Source of the DNA: Clostridia bacterium
Lineage (GTDB): Bacteria; Bacillota; Clostridia; UBA1212
NCBI GenBank assembly: GCA_017461545.1
Contig: JAFTXP010000013.1
Coordinates: 1-64,000, forward strand
Direction of reading: 5' to 3'
DNA length: 64,000 nt
Shown in pieces: positions 9,372-17,832 of the stretch; positions within the stretch are counted from its first letter, which is position 1, and each line of letters begins with the position of its first letter. Below the pieces are notes generated by a model that searched no databases, was not told the origin of the DNA, and worked only from the letters and a program-made list of their open reading frames with translations. Position numbers and translations under genes: made by a program.

Positions 9372-9400
9372 TTGCGATTGAGGTGCCCTTGTGATAATAT
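9372..9400 (+). promoter_or_regulatory. Probable promoter of tRNA-Arg
   Basis: TTGCGA (9372-9377), a 17-base spacer and TAATAT (9395-9400). It lies 24 bases before the tRNA. Confidence 0.5.
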
Positions 9401-9423
9401 CTTTAAGCTGACATAAAATATTT

Positions 9424-9495
9424 GTCCCGGTGGTCCAATGGATACGATAACAGACTCCGACTCTGTTGATATGGGTTCGATTCCCGTCCGGGATG
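9424..9495 (+). tRNA. tRNA-Arg (anticodon CCG)
   Basis: Acceptor GTCCCGG pairs with CCGGGAT (first pair G-U). The anticodon stem ACAGA/TCTGT holds loop CTCCGAC, anticodon CCG. The T arm is ATGGG-TTCGATT-CCCGT and the discriminator is G. The CCA is not encoded. Confidence 0.95.
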
Positions 9496-9498
9496 TAT

Positions 9499-9534
9499 AA
9501 AAGAGGTCAAAATCTTTTGATTTTGACCTCTTTT
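9499..9534. terminator. Bidirectional terminator between tRNA-Arg and the yerC-like gene
   Basis: A perfect 16-bp stem (9499-9514 with 9519-9534) with a TTTT loop. It has A-runs on one side and T-runs on the other, so it can stop the tRNA transcript and the convergent gene. Confidence 0.9.
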
Positions 9535-9538
9535 GTGT

Positions 9539-9841
9539 CTAATTTTTATTTTTATCTTTTAGAACCAAGTCGTATCCGCCTGCGCCGTACTGGATGCATT
9601 TATTAACTCTCGCAATAGTGGCGGTGGAGGCGCCTGTCTTTGCTGCAATGGTGCTGAAAGTATTTCCCTCTTTGAGAAGTTTGGCAACCTCAAGACGCTG
9701 AGCAATTGAACATAACTCATTAATCGTGCAGACATCTTCGAAAAAACGGTAGCAGTCGTCTTTGCTGCTTAAAGAAAGTACTGCATCAAAAAAAGCTTCT
9801 GTTTCTTCAGTTTTTATCGCACTGTTTGCCAATTCTCTCAT
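9539..9841 (-). CDS. YerC/YecD family TrpR-related regulator
   Basis: A small helix-turn-helix protein of the TrpR-like YerC/YecD family (100 residues), probably a DNA-binding regulator of unknown targets. The family core is present: SKDDCYRFFEDVCTINELCSIAQRLEVAKLL, then GNTFSTIAAKTGASTATIARVNKCI, and the usual GxGGYD end. The frame extends to 9862, but the ATG at 9841 is preceded by GGAGG at eight bases, so the shorter start is right. It is a single gene, closed by the shared terminator with tRNA-Arg. Confidence 0.92.
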   Translation of the reverse strand: MRELANSAIKTEETEAFFDAVLSLSSKDDCYRFFEDVCTINELCSIAQRLEVAKLLKEGNTFSTIAAKTGASTATIARVNKCIQYGAGGYDLVLKDKNKN

Positions 9842-9939
9842 CTGATTATGTCCTCCATTCAAATGTAATCGTATTTTAACGCTTTATCTTGCTAAAGTCA
9901 AGCTTAACAAAGTTTTTTGCAAGAAGAAATTTTTGAAAA

Positions 9940-9946
9940 TGTCGAA
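9940..9946 (+). promoter_or_regulatory. Possible Spo0A box upstream of the Tad locus
   Basis: TGTCGAA matches the 0A-box consensus exactly and lies about 90 bases before the cpaF-like start. A 7-base site is expected several times by chance in a window this size, so this is only a candidate. Confidence 0.25.
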
Positions 9947-10032
9947 TTGTGTAAACTGACATCGAACTTAACAAATTGCAACGGCACTTCAGTGTTGTTA
10001 TTATTTTTTTACGACAGAAAGGGGGAGTATTA

Positions 10033-11175
10033 TTGACAAGAAATTATTTGGTTGACATGGTTAATCAGAAGCTTACACATTCTATCAGCTCAGAAGTTAT
10101 ATATTCAGATTCGGAGCTTCTGAAAATCATTGATGAGTGTATAGAAAATATTTCCGACCGTGCCCGGTTAAGTTATCACGAAAAATCAGAGATAAGGTTA
10201 TCTGTTTTTAATTTGCGCAGAAAGTTCGGAATTATTCAGCCTTTGTTGGATGACCCGGGTGTAAATGAAATAATGGTAAACGGCACAGATGCAATTTTTA
10301 TTGAAAAAGACGGAAAAATTGAGCAGACTTCTGTACGCTTTGAGAGTAAGGATGATTTGTTCGGTATTATACAATCTATGGCATCTTTTTCTAACAGAAG
10401 TATAAATGAGAGTTCACCGATTGTAGATGCACGTCTGGCAGACGGTTCGCGTATAAATGCTGTTTTAAATCCAACTGCTGTTAACGGTCCGGTTCTGACA
10501 ATAAGAAAATTTTCCGAAAGAACATTTACAATGGAGAATTTTATAGAATTCGAAACTGTTACGTATGACGAATCTGTTTTTTTGCAATGGGCTGTGGAGT
10601 CATCACTTAATATTTTTGTATCCGGCGGAACTTCCAGCGGAAAAACAACGTTTCTGAATGTCTTGTCCAAATATATACCTGAAAAAGATCGAATTATTGT
10701 TATCGAAGATTCTTCGGAACTGAGATTGTGTCAGCCGAATCTTGTCCGATTGGAAACACGCCCGCCGAATTCCGAGGGTAAAGGAGAAATCAGTATGCGT
10801 AAGCTGATAAAAACCGCACTGCGCATGCGTCCTGACCGAATAATTGTCGGAGAGGTCAGAGACGAGAGCGCGCTGGACATGATTCAGGCGCTATGTACCG
10901 GTCATGACGGTTCCATGTCTACTGCCCATGCTAACTCGGCAGAAGATGTATTAATCAGACTTGAGACAATGGCTTTGTGGGAAGGCCATGTAAGTTCTGA
11001 GTCTATAAGAAGACAAATATCATCCGGAGTAGACCTTGTGGTGCATTTGGAAAGGGACAGAGATATGAGACGAAGAGTAAAAGAGATTGTACAGGTATGT
11101 GATTATGAGAGTGGCGGCATTAAGGTCAATCCGGTTTTTTCAGACGGAAAGAAAATCGGCTCGTATATAACATAA
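10033..11175 (+). CDS. cpaF: Tad/Flp pilus assembly ATPase (CpaF/TadA)
   Basis: The cytoplasmic secretion ATPase that drives Flp pilus assembly. Numbering from the chosen TTG, Walker A is GGTSSGKTT (about 198-206), and [17 protein letters not shown] with the His box STAHANS follows. The N-terminal CpaF region has GVNEIMVNG and [10 protein letters not shown]. An upstream ATG at 9976 is open, but the run AAAGGGGG at 10018-10025 fits the TTG at 10033, and the extra 19 residues do not resemble the family. First gene of a five-gene run of pilus genes. Confidence 0.95.
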   Translation: MTRNYLVDMVNQKLTHSISSEVIYSDSELLKIIDECIENISDRARLSYHEKSEIRLSVFNLRRKFGIIQPLLDDPGVNEIMVNGTDAIFIEKDGKIEQTSVRFESKDDLFGIIQSMASFSNRSINESSPIVDARLADGSRINAVLNPTAVNGPVLTIRKFSERTFTMENFIEFETVTYDESVFLQWAVESSLNIFVSGGTSSGKTTFLNVLSKYIPEKDRIIVIEDSSELRLCQPNLVRLETRPPNSEGKGEISMRKLIKTALRMRPDRIIVGEVRDESALDMIQALCTGHDGSMSTAHANSAEDVLIRLETMALWEGHVSSESIRRQISSGVDLVVHLERDRDMRRRVKEIVQVCDYESGGIKVNPVFSDGKKIGSYIT

Positions 11176-11187
11176 AGGAGGAATAAG

Positions 11188-11952
11188 GTGAGAAAAGGAG
11201 GAAATTTTGTAAAAACATATGAGAAGTACTCGTCGGGGATATTTCCCATAATTCTGTTTACAGTTACTTATTTTTCCGTCGTATTTCTATATTTTTATTT
11301 AATACTGAACAGTATCATGCTTTGTGCGGTAATCACGTCTGTTATTTATCCGTATGCGTTCTTTGCATTTCGTAAATATATGACAGTTCAGAAAATAAAG
11401 AAACTGGAGATACAATTCGGCGAGGCTCTTCGATTTATATCATCTTCAGTAGCGGCAGGTGTAACCGTTGAGAACAGTTTTTATGAGTTTGCCTCAAAGG
11501 CGAATACGTACAATAAAAGTGATTTGTCTTTGATAGCAAAGGAATTCAGAATAATAACAAACAGTATGGATTTGCATGAGAACGCAGCAGATGCTTTCAG
11601 AGACTTTGCAGAGAGAAGCGGAAGCAGTGATATAAAAATTTTCTCATTGGCACTTAGTCAGATTTATTCTTCCGGCGGCGATATAGTCGGTTTGCTTAGA
11701 AATACAGTTTCATCGCTTCGGATAAAAAGAGAAACGGAAGATGAAATAAGTCTGATATTGGCAGGGCCGAAGTACAATCACAGAATAATCACCGTGATGC
11801 CTGTGTTGATAATATTTCTGATGAAATTCATCTCGCCTGACTATATGTCGGCGGTGTATGAGGGCCCGGGGCGTATTGTGGGTGTTATATCTGCGATATT
11901 GATTGTTGTTGCATATATCATCGGAAGCAGGCTGTCAGATATACAGATGTAA
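11188..11952 (+). CDS. tadB: Tad pilus inner-membrane platform protein TadB
   Basis: One of the two GspF-like membrane platform proteins of the Tad system. Two hydrophobic segments near the N terminus (about 15-70) precede a T2SF domain (FGEALRFISSSVAAGVTVENSF...). Two C-terminal helices begin around RIITVMPVLIIFLMKF. It starts at GTG 11188 after AAGGAGG, 12 bases downstream of cpaF. Length (254) is short for TadB because the N-terminal part found in proteobacterial forms is absent, as is common in Clostridia. Confidence 0.88.
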   Translation: MRKGGNFVKTYEKYSSGIFPIILFTVTYFSVVFLYFYLILNSIMLCAVITSVIYPYAFFAFRKYMTVQKIKKLEIQFGEALRFISSSVAAGVTVENSFYEFASKANTYNKSDLSLIAKEFRIITNSMDLHENAADAFRDFAERSGSSDIKIFSLALSQIYSSGGDIVGLLRNTVSSLRIKRETEDEISLILAGPKYNHRIITVMPVLIIFLMKFISPDYMSAVYEGPGRIVGVISAILIVVAYIIGSRLSDIQM

Positions 11953-11967
11953 AGGAGGTTATAAAGA

Positions 11968-12687
11968 TTGTTGAGAAATTACTTTTTGTTTCTGTTAAAA
12001 AATTATTCTTTTATTTACGGTGAAAAGTTGTTTAAAAAAATATTCAACTTTCACCAAACCGCAAAAGCAGTTAGTGTGATTTTTATTGTGACAGCAGGTG
12101 TGTTTGTTTTTTTTGCCGGCGGATTGGCAAAATCAAATATTGCTGCGATTTTAATATTACTTTGTATGGCTGCGGCTGTTCCGGATTTTTTGATAATCCG
12201 CAGAACAAAAAAGAAAAAAGAAAGCCTCAAATACGGATTGGCTGACTTTATGGACAGAACTGCAATATTATTGGATTCAGGAATGCCGCTATGGAGTGCC
12301 ATTGCAGTAACTGCACATAACAGCAATCCTAAGGAGCCGTTTGCTTCAGAAATGATTAACGCCGTGAAATCATTTTCTTTTAAGGAAGGATATTTTTACA
12401 GACCGGAAGAGAGTATGGAGATGCTTGCAGACCGATGTTCGACTCTTATGATAAGTTCGTTTGTATCTTTAGTAGTTCAGAATTCAAGGAAAGGAAGTGA
12501 TGAGCTTGCATGTATTTTTAAAACACAGTCAAATACATACAGGGCAGAACAACGTAACATGGCAAAAAAACGTGCTGAAGAAGCTTCTACATTGATGTTG
12601 CTGCCTACATCAATTGTGTTTGCCGCTATATTAGCATTGGTGGCAACTCCGGCAGTCATGACTATCATCTCGGGAATATCATTGTGA
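11968..12687 (+). CDS. tadC: Tad pilus inner-membrane platform protein TadC
   Basis: The second T2SF-domain platform protein (239 residues), paired with TadB. Membrane segments lie at about 30-70 and at the C terminus (SIVFAAILALVATPAVMTIIS). The central T2SF motif reads LADFMDRTAILLDSGMPLWSAI. A TTG start at 11968 (or 11971) follows AAAGGAGG at 11951-11958. It lies 15 bases after tadB. Confidence 0.88.
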   Translation: MLRNYFLFLLKNYSFIYGEKLFKKIFNFHQTAKAVSVIFIVTAGVFVFFAGGLAKSNIAAILILLCMAAAVPDFLIIRRTKKKKESLKYGLADFMDRTAILLDSGMPLWSAIAVTAHNSNPKEPFASEMINAVKSFSFKEGYFYRPEESMEMLADRCSTLMISSFVSLVVQNSRKGSDELACIFKTQSNTYRAEQRNMAKKRAEEASTLMLLPTSIVFAAILALVATPAVMTIISGISL

Positions 12688-12724
12688 GGATAGTTAAGTC
12701 AGAATAAATTAAAGGGGGATTATT

Positions 12725-12958
12725 ATGGATAATTTTATGTGTATAAATTTCCTAAAAGTAAAAAACATTAAAGAGAATCTTGTCAGAAGTATGAAAAGAG
12801 CCTTAAATCAAAACGGTATGGGAACAGTTGAAATTATTATAATTATTGCTGTCTTGGTGGCACTTGCTTTGCTCTTTAAAACATTTATTTTAGATTTATC
12901 CGAAGGTATTTTTGATAAGATTAAAACAAAAACAAATACTGCAATAGACAGTTTGTAG
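12725..12958 (+). CDS. Flp-like major pilin
   Basis: A 77-residue prepilin. A basic leader ends in NQNGMG, followed by TVEIIIIIAVLVALALLF. This gives a prepilin-peptidase site (cut after Gly) with Glu at position +3 to +5 and the hydrophobic assembly helix, as in Flp1-like pilins of Clostridia. A strong AAAGGGGG site lies before the ATG. It follows tadC and is presumably the pilus subunit. No prepilin peptidase gene is seen nearby. Confidence 0.85.
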   Translation: MDNFMCINFLKVKNIKENLVRSMKRALNQNGMGTVEIIIIIAVLVALALLFKTFILDLSEGIFDKIKTKTNTAIDSL

Positions 12959-12986
12959 TTTTTATTTATAAAAAGAGGTTACTGCT

Positions 12987-14051
12987 ATGAATAGTGATAA
13001 AAAACAGAATTTGTCAGATATTGATGTCAGGATAAGCTGCGACAGAATGCAGGTTTGCATAAATGTTTCAGGAAATGTGAGTGCTAAGGAGGCGATAAAT
13101 CTCATAAAAGAGCGTTTGCCAGATTTCAATAATAAATTTTTTCTACAAACTGATATTACGGCAATACCGGACGGTTACTCCATAAACATTCACGGCAGAA
13201 AGTCTGTTAAGGAATATTTAGCGGAAAAACAATATGTGAGTTGTATTGATATATTTTCAGTATGCAAAATGGCGAAGGATGTTTTTGATAAGTACGGAAA
13301 ATCTGTTTTTTTAGATATACTGTTTGATTACAACGTGATTTTTGTCGAAGAAAATATGCAATTATTAAATTTTGTATTTGTTCCATTCTTACATACGGAC
13401 AGACAACATATGACCTTCAAAGAGTTTATCAGGGTTTTGTTTATTCACATGGCGGAAACAGATCCCGAGTCGGAAGAAAATGTTGTCAAGCTGCTCAATG
13501 TTATCAACGAGTGGGAAGATTCAGGATATAAAGATAAAAAATTTCAGGGATTTGCTTTATGTATAGAATCCTTTATGGATAAATACTATAGAAATTCCAA
13601 AAAAGATCTTATTACAAAAGGAACAAATGCAATTAAACAACTGATTGGCGGTATTTATGTTGAAAAGAGAGACATAAAGGACAGGATATCTTACATATCA
13701 TTCTTATGTGACAAGCCCAAAAGCCGACATTCCTTTGCATATGATGATGTAAAAAAAGTGTTTTTGCGCTTGGATAAAAATAAAAGTCTTGATAATAGTG
13801 TTTTTTCGTGCTTAAAAATCGGAAGAGAAAAAGAGTGGGCAGATTTATATATTGCTGATATGACAGTAAACAGTCGATTCGGAACAGTGTATTTTTTAGA
13901 AAACAATTTTTGCATAAAATATGAAACAGCAATAGACGCAAGTGAAAATGATTTCTTTCGGAGTGGCAAAACATATGCTATAAAAGACGGACAGACGATA
14001 TCTATAGGCAAATTACGGTATACGGTAAAAATCTATAAAAAGGCTGTTTGA
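12987..14051 (+). CDS. Tad-locus protein with DUF6382-like N-terminal and FHA-like C-terminal domain
   Basis: I recognise this only by architecture. Residues 1-170 resemble the DUF6382-type region found next to Tad genes in Clostridia (FDYNVIFVEENMQLLNFVFVPF). The last 95 or so residues look like an FHA fold: IGREKEWADLYI, then VNSRFGTVYF, then SENDFFRSGKTY and LRYTVKI. FHA domains bind phosphothreonine. Here the usual His of SRxHA is Gly, so binding may be weak or lost. No membrane segment is seen. It is the last gene of the pilus operon and may be a regulatory or scaffold component. Confidence 0.75.
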   Translation: MNSDKKQNLSDIDVRISCDRMQVCINVSGNVSAKEAINLIKERLPDFNNKFFLQTDITAIPDGYSINIHGRKSVKEYLAEKQYVSCIDIFSVCKMAKDVFDKYGKSVFLDILFDYNVIFVEENMQLLNFVFVPFLHTDRQHMTFKEFIRVLFIHMAETDPESEENVVKLLNVINEWEDSGYKDKKFQGFALCIESFMDKYYRNSKKDLITKGTNAIKQLIGGIYVEKRDIKDRISYISFLCDKPKSRHSFAYDDVKKVFLRLDKNKSLDNSVFSCLKIGREKEWADLYIADMTVNSRFGTVYFLENNFCIKYETAIDASENDFFRSGKTYAIKDGQTISIGKLRYTVKIYKKAV

Positions 14052-14078
14052 CGTTGATTTATCAAACCTGCTTTTTTT
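14046..14078 (+). terminator. Terminator of the Tad operon
   Basis: A short stem GTTTGA/TCAAAC (14046-14051 with 14062-14067) is followed by CTGC and seven T. The stem overlaps the stop codon of the FHA-like gene. Confidence 0.55.
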
Positions 14079-14198
14079 AGCAAAATAATGTAAATTTTGG
14101 TGTTGCTCGCTGTTTTCTTATGTGATATTATCAAAAAAGATTTGAATATTGTTGTAATAATTTGCATTTTGTTCTTGCTAAAGAAGGGAGAAGAAAAA

Positions 14199-15218
14199 TT
14201 GAGTTTCTTCAGACAAAATATCGCAATTGATTTAGGAACATCTACTATATTGGTGGGTGTAGAAAAAAAGGGAATAGTTATAAAAGCACCTTCTATGGTT
14301 GCAGTAAAAAACGGTACTGATAACGTTTTGGCAATAGGTGATGATGCGGTAGTTTTACTGGGCAGAACTCCCGGTGACGTATCCATTATAAGACCTATAC
14401 AGAATGGTGTTATATCCAGTTATACAGTTACCAAGAGAATGCTCGAATATTTTATGGATAAAGCTGTGCGAAATCCGCTTAAGAGAATTGTAAAACCGGA
14501 TGTCATTATATGTATTCCGAGTAAAACTACCGGTGTTGAGAAGCGTGCCGTAGAAAAGGCGTGCCGAGATGCAGGTGCAGGCAGAATATTCCTTATAGAG
14601 GAGCCTCTTGCAGCAGCTGTAGGAGCCGGTGTTGACATATCCAAACCCGCAGGAAATCTTATAGTTGATGTTGGCGGCGGAACTACCGATATAGCAGTCA
14701 TTTCATATGAAGGTATAATTTCCAGCCGAAGTGTTAAGGTTGCCGGAGATGTGTTTGATGATGTCATAAAAAATTACATAAAGAAAAAGTACGGAATACT
14801 TATAGGCGACAGAACTGCAGAGACCGTTAAAATTGAGGCCGGATGTATGTTTAAGAATTCCAGAAAAGATTCTGTCACGATTCAAGGTAGTGAGTTACAG
14901 TCTGGTTTGCCGAAAGAAGTGACAATTACATCTGATGAGCTGGTAGAGCCTCTTGTAGATGCGTGTCTGCCTATTCTTGATGCAGTAAAAGAAGTTCTCG
15001 AAGAAACTCCTCCGGAGCTTGCTGCAGATATATTCGGGCGAGGTATTATTTTGACAGGCGGAGGATGTCTTATAGAAGGTTTTGATGCATTATTGCGTAC
15101 TGTGTCAGGCATAGATGCTACTGTAGCAGATGATGCTCAGAAGTGTGTTGTAAAAGGTTGTCTGAAAATATTGAATGAAATGCCCGAGGCTCAGAAAAAT
15201 GAAATAAGCCGCGTGTAA
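14199..15218 (+). CDS. MreB/Mbl-family rod-shape actin
   Basis: A bacterial actin that guides lateral cell-wall synthesis. It has the phosphate-1 motif IAIDLGTSTILVG, the phosphate-2 motif IVDVGGGTTDIAVIS and the adenosine motif GIILTGGGCLIEG; it is 339 residues long. The frame extends upstream to 14097, but TTG 14199 follows GAAGGGAGAAG and starts the family alignment (LSFFRQNIAIDLG). It is separated from the Tad genes by a terminator. The usual mreC-mreD genes are absent, so this is probably an Mbl/MreBH-type paralogue. Confidence 0.9.
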   Translation: MSFFRQNIAIDLGTSTILVGVEKKGIVIKAPSMVAVKNGTDNVLAIGDDAVVLLGRTPGDVSIIRPIQNGVISSYTVTKRMLEYFMDKAVRNPLKRIVKPDVIICIPSKTTGVEKRAVEKACRDAGAGRIFLIEEPLAAAVGAGVDISKPAGNLIVDVGGGTTDIAVISYEGIISSRSVKVAGDVFDDVIKNYIKKKYGILIGDRTAETVKIEAGCMFKNSRKDSVTIQGSELQSGLPKEVTITSDELVEPLVDACLPILDAVKEVLEETPPELAADIFGRGIILTGGGCLIEGFDALLRTVSGIDATVADDAQKCVVKGCLKILNEMPEAQKNEISRV

Positions 15219-15255
15219 CAGTATCGTATTTAAATACAGATAATATCACAGTAAT

Positions 15256-15308
15256 AAAGCTCGTGCGTTATAACAATTAAGTTATATTGACACGAGCTTT
15301 ACTTTTTT
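15256..15308 (+). terminator. Terminator after the mreB-like gene
   Basis: AAAGCTCGTG (15256-15265) pairs with CACGAGCTTT (15291-15300), with an inner TATAAC/GTTATA stem. TTTTTT follows. It may also serve murC, which converges on it. Confidence 0.85.
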
Positions 15309-15323
15309 GTGTTTCGCAATCTT

Positions 15324-16781
15324 TTATTTTAATAATTTTGCTATCTGATTTACCGTGCCGGCGCCTAAAAGTAAAATTGTGTCATCACGGCGAACATGTT
15401 CTTTAAGATATGATGCGATGTCTTCGAACTGAGGCATATATATAGCCCTTATACCATTAGACAAAAACTTTTCTGTCAGTATTGAAGCACTGATTTTATC
15501 TGTGTATGGTTCTCTTGCGGCATAAATATCAGTTACGATAACGCAGTCACTGTTTTTGAATACTTCGCAGAATTCATTTTGGAAGTTCAGTGCTCTCGAA
15601 TAGGTATGAGGTTGGAATACGCACCAGATTTTTCCTGATGTTGTAGTGTGAGCAGCATCCAATGTTGCTTTTATTTCTGTAGGATGATGTGCGTAGTCAT
15701 CGATAATAAATGCGCCGTTAACCTTTCCTACAAGTTCGTATCTTCTGCCTGCTCCTTTAAATACTTCCAAACCTTTGGCGATGCCTTCCGGCGGACAGTT
15801 TGCTAAATCTGCAGCAGCAGCTGCTGCTAATGCATTCAGCATATTGTGCCTTCCGGGAACGTGAAGTTTTGTGTGCGCCAGAATTTTGTTGTTTTTGTAT
15901 ATTGAGAATTCGTATCCGTCGTCAATTACGCAATCTGTGTGATGCATAGTTTCTTTCACTTCTGAAACGCTGTAATGATACTTTGATAAATCGCCGTTTG
16001 CATTTACGATTTTTTCGTCAAGAGGTTTGATGCCGTAAGTGACAATATTGCAGTGGGCATATTTTGCTATGTCAAGTGTGTTTTTGTCATCGGAGCAGAG
16101 TATAAGCCAACCGTCTTCCGGAACTTTTTTTGCAAGCTTACTGAATGCACTCTTTATGTCATCAAGATCCTTGTAGAAGTCAAGGTGTTCTGCTTCAATA
16201 TTTAGTATTAAACAGATTTTGGGAGAGAGATTTAAGAAATTTGCGTGGTATTCGCACGCTTCTGTTACAAAAATATCACCATGCCCTGTTCGTACATTGC
16301 TTCCGAGTGTTTGGACCAGTCCGCCTACATGTATGCTCGGATCCATATTTCCGGAAATCATAACAGATGCCAACATTGATGTTGTTGTAGTTTTTCCGTG
16401 TGTACCTGATACAGCAATGGGGCATACATACTCACGTGATAATGCTCCGAGAAAAGCGCCTCTTTCTATGACAGGTATGTTATTTTGTATTGCTTTTGTA
16501 AATTCTGGATTATCGTCAGCGATTGCAAGTGTATAAACAACAAGCTCGCAGTCTGTGGAGAGGTTCTCTTCGTTGTGTCCTATAAAAACAGCAGCTCCGA
16601 GTTTTGTCAGCCTGTCTGTCGAATCTGAAGCTGCTCTGTCCGAACCGGATACTTTGTAACCTTTGTGAAGTGCTATCTCGGCTATTCCGCTCATGCTGGA
16701 ACCGCCTATCCCTATAAAATGAATATGACATCCGGGTTTTAGTTTTATTTCATCGGATTTTGTATCGTATCTATTGTCCAA
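15324..16781 (-). CDS. murC: UDP-N-acetylmuramate--L-alanine ligase
   Basis: Joins L-alanine to UDP-MurNAc, the first amino-acid step of peptidoglycan precursor synthesis, in the cytoplasm. The N-terminal IGIGGSSMSGIAE motif, the ATP loop GTHGKTTTT (126-134), the Mur ligase centre (EACEYHANFLNL, EAEHLDFY) and the C-terminal DDYAHHPTEI motif are all present. The 485-residue length is normal. The start is TTG 16781, with AAAGGAG 11 bases upstream. The gene stands alone with a promoter and a 160-base structured leader, described separately. Confidence 0.96.
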   Translation of the reverse strand: MDNRYDTKSDEIKLKPGCHIHFIGIGGSSMSGIAEIALHKGYKVSGSDRAASDSTDRLTKLGAAVFIGHNEENLSTDCELVVYTLAIADDNPEFTKAIQNNIPVIERGAFLGALSREYVCPIAVSGTHGKTTTTSMLASVMISGNMDPSIHVGGLVQTLGSNVRTGHGDIFVTEACEYHANFLNLSPKICLILNIEAEHLDFYKDLDDIKSAFSKLAKKVPEDGWLILCSDDKNTLDIAKYAHCNIVTYGIKPLDEKIVNANGDLSKYHYSVSEVKETMHHTDCVIDDGYEFSIYKNNKILAHTKLHVPGRHNMLNALAAAAAADLANCPPEGIAKGLEVFKGAGRRYELVGKVNGAFIIDDYAHHPTEIKATLDAAHTTTSGKIWCVFQPHTYSRALNFQNEFCEVFKNSDCVIVTDIYAAREPYTDKISASILTEKFLSNGIRAIYMPQFEDIASYLKEHVRRDDTILLLGAGTVNQIAKLLK

Positions 16782-16837
16782 GTCGAATAATACTCCTTTA
16801 ACAGTTAATTTGAACTGACTTTTTATTTAACCATGAA

Positions 16838-16940
16838 GCAAAAATGTTTGCTTGCAATGACATTTTTGCGAAGCCGTCAATATACGCAGATGTGCAAAGC
16901 ACGTATACGGCGCAGCCGTGAGGCTTGAGTAACAAGACTC
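16838..16940 (-). promoter_or_regulatory. Structured 5' leader of murC (chain of hairpins)
   Basis: At least four compact inverted repeats lie between the murC promoter and its start. They are GCAAAAATGT/ACATTTTTGC (16838-16847, 16860-16869), TATACG/CGTATA enclosing GTGC-AAA-GCAC (16881-16907), CGGC-GCA-GCCG (16908-16918) and GAGT/ACTC (16927-16940). AAGCC (16871) and GGCTT (16922) can close a multibranch. It matches no riboswitch class I know. It could instead be a small palindromic repeat element. Confidence 0.55.
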
Positions 16941-16949
16941 ATTGCGTTT

Positions 16950-16979
16950 ATTATACCATAGTGAGGCTGGAACATTCAA
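16950..16979 (-). promoter_or_regulatory. Probable murC promoter
   Basis: On the minus strand: TTGAAT (16974-16979), an 18-base spacer and TATAAT (16950-16955) with a TG just upstream (extended -10). Transcription would start near 16943, about 160 bases before the murC start codon. Confidence 0.6.
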
Positions 16980-17056
16980 TCTATATAAACTATGTAACAA
17001 ACATAAAAAAATGAGCATATTATTTATAATAAATGAAAAAAAGGGGTGGACAGAAT

Positions 17057-17288
17057 TTGAACACGAAGAGATATATTCCCGATATCAGTTCCTTTTTTGA
17101 TGAAAGCCGAAAGTTAACTATCAATGACATTTTTAATTCGCCTGCCTTGGTGCAGGAGATTGTTTCTTTTGATAAAAACGATTTATATTCGGCAAGTGTA
17201 CAAGGTTCACAAAAAAATAACAATATCAAAAGAAAACACCGACGGTGCCGTAATTTTAAAAGAACTTATCCTTGACGCACAATTTTAA
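17057..17288 (+). pseudogene. Small gene with probable frameshift, unknown function
   Basis: AAGGGGTGG precedes TTG 17057, which opens a frame beginning NTKRYIPDISSFF and reaching IVSFDKNDLYS. That frame then turns very basic (IKRKHRRCRNFKRTYP) and stops at 17275. The +1 frame after the A5 run at 17174-17178 instead reads TIYIRQVYKVHKKITISKEN and ends KELILDAQF at the TAA 17286-17288, which looks much more like protein. Removing one A would join the two into a protein of about 76 residues. This may be a decayed gene, a sequence error or programmed slippage. I do not recognise the family. Confidence 0.5.
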
Positions 17289-17351
17289 ATACAATATACT
17301 GGATATTGGTTTATGATATTCTTTTTTACACAAGAGAAGGGAGATTGTTAT

Positions 17352-17762
17352 ATGTCGGCTTCTAATATTTACTATATTAATGATGCTAATTTTGATAAGG
17401 TTACAATGCAGAGCAAGATGCCTGTTCTGATTGACTTTTATGCTGATTGGTGCGGACCGTGCAGAACGCTTGCATCGGTTATAGAAAAAGTGGCTGCGGA
17501 GTATGACGGACAAGTTGCTTTTTGTAAAATGAACGTTGATGAGAATCCTAACACACCGAATCGGTATAAGATTGCTGCGATTCCTACTGTTATTTTGTTT
17601 ATTGACGGACTTGCTGCAGAGAAGACGGTTGGATTGCACGATATAGATTTTTATAAAGAAATGTTGGACAAGCATCTAAAAAAAGAAGATAAAGTATTTG
17701 ATGCAGCAGATCAGACGGATGAGCAGAAAGAACTGCACGAACCTGAAGAGACGGTTGACTGA
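17352..17762 (+). CDS. trxA: Thioredoxin
   Basis: A cytoplasmic disulfide reductase. The active site WCGPC is at 33-37, inside PVLIDFYADWCGPC, and the cis-Pro motif is AIPTVILF. The thioredoxin fold covers about residues 5-110. A non-typical acidic tail of about 25 residues follows (EDKVFDAADQTDEQKE). The frame opens at 17313, but AGAAGGGAGA lies just before ATG 17352. It may be cotranscribed with divIVA downstream. Confidence 0.95.
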   Translation: MSASNIYYINDANFDKVTMQSKMPVLIDFYADWCGPCRTLASVIEKVAAEYDGQVAFCKMNVDENPNTPNRYKIAAIPTVILFIDGLAAEKTVGLHDIDFYKEMLDKHLKKEDKVFDAADQTDEQKELHEPEETVD

Positions 17763-17832
17763 AAAAAGTGGATTTTCGATTTTTTAAGGAATATAATAAC
17801 AATTTTAATAAAAAATAGGAGTGAGTTTTGCT

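Noticed and set aside
9940-9946. Treating the single TGTCGAA before the Tad locus as proof of Spo0A control
   Set aside because: A 7-base match is expected several times by chance in a window of this size; kept only as a low-confidence site.
15324-16781. Mpl ligase instead of MurC
   Set aside because: Genomic setting, length and N-terminal IGIGGSSMSGIAE fit MurC; Mpl is a recycling enzyme of Gram-negative bacteria.
16827-17018. 63-codon minus-strand frame in the murC leader
   Set aside because: No ribosome site, unlikely composition, and it runs through the hairpin chain and promoter.
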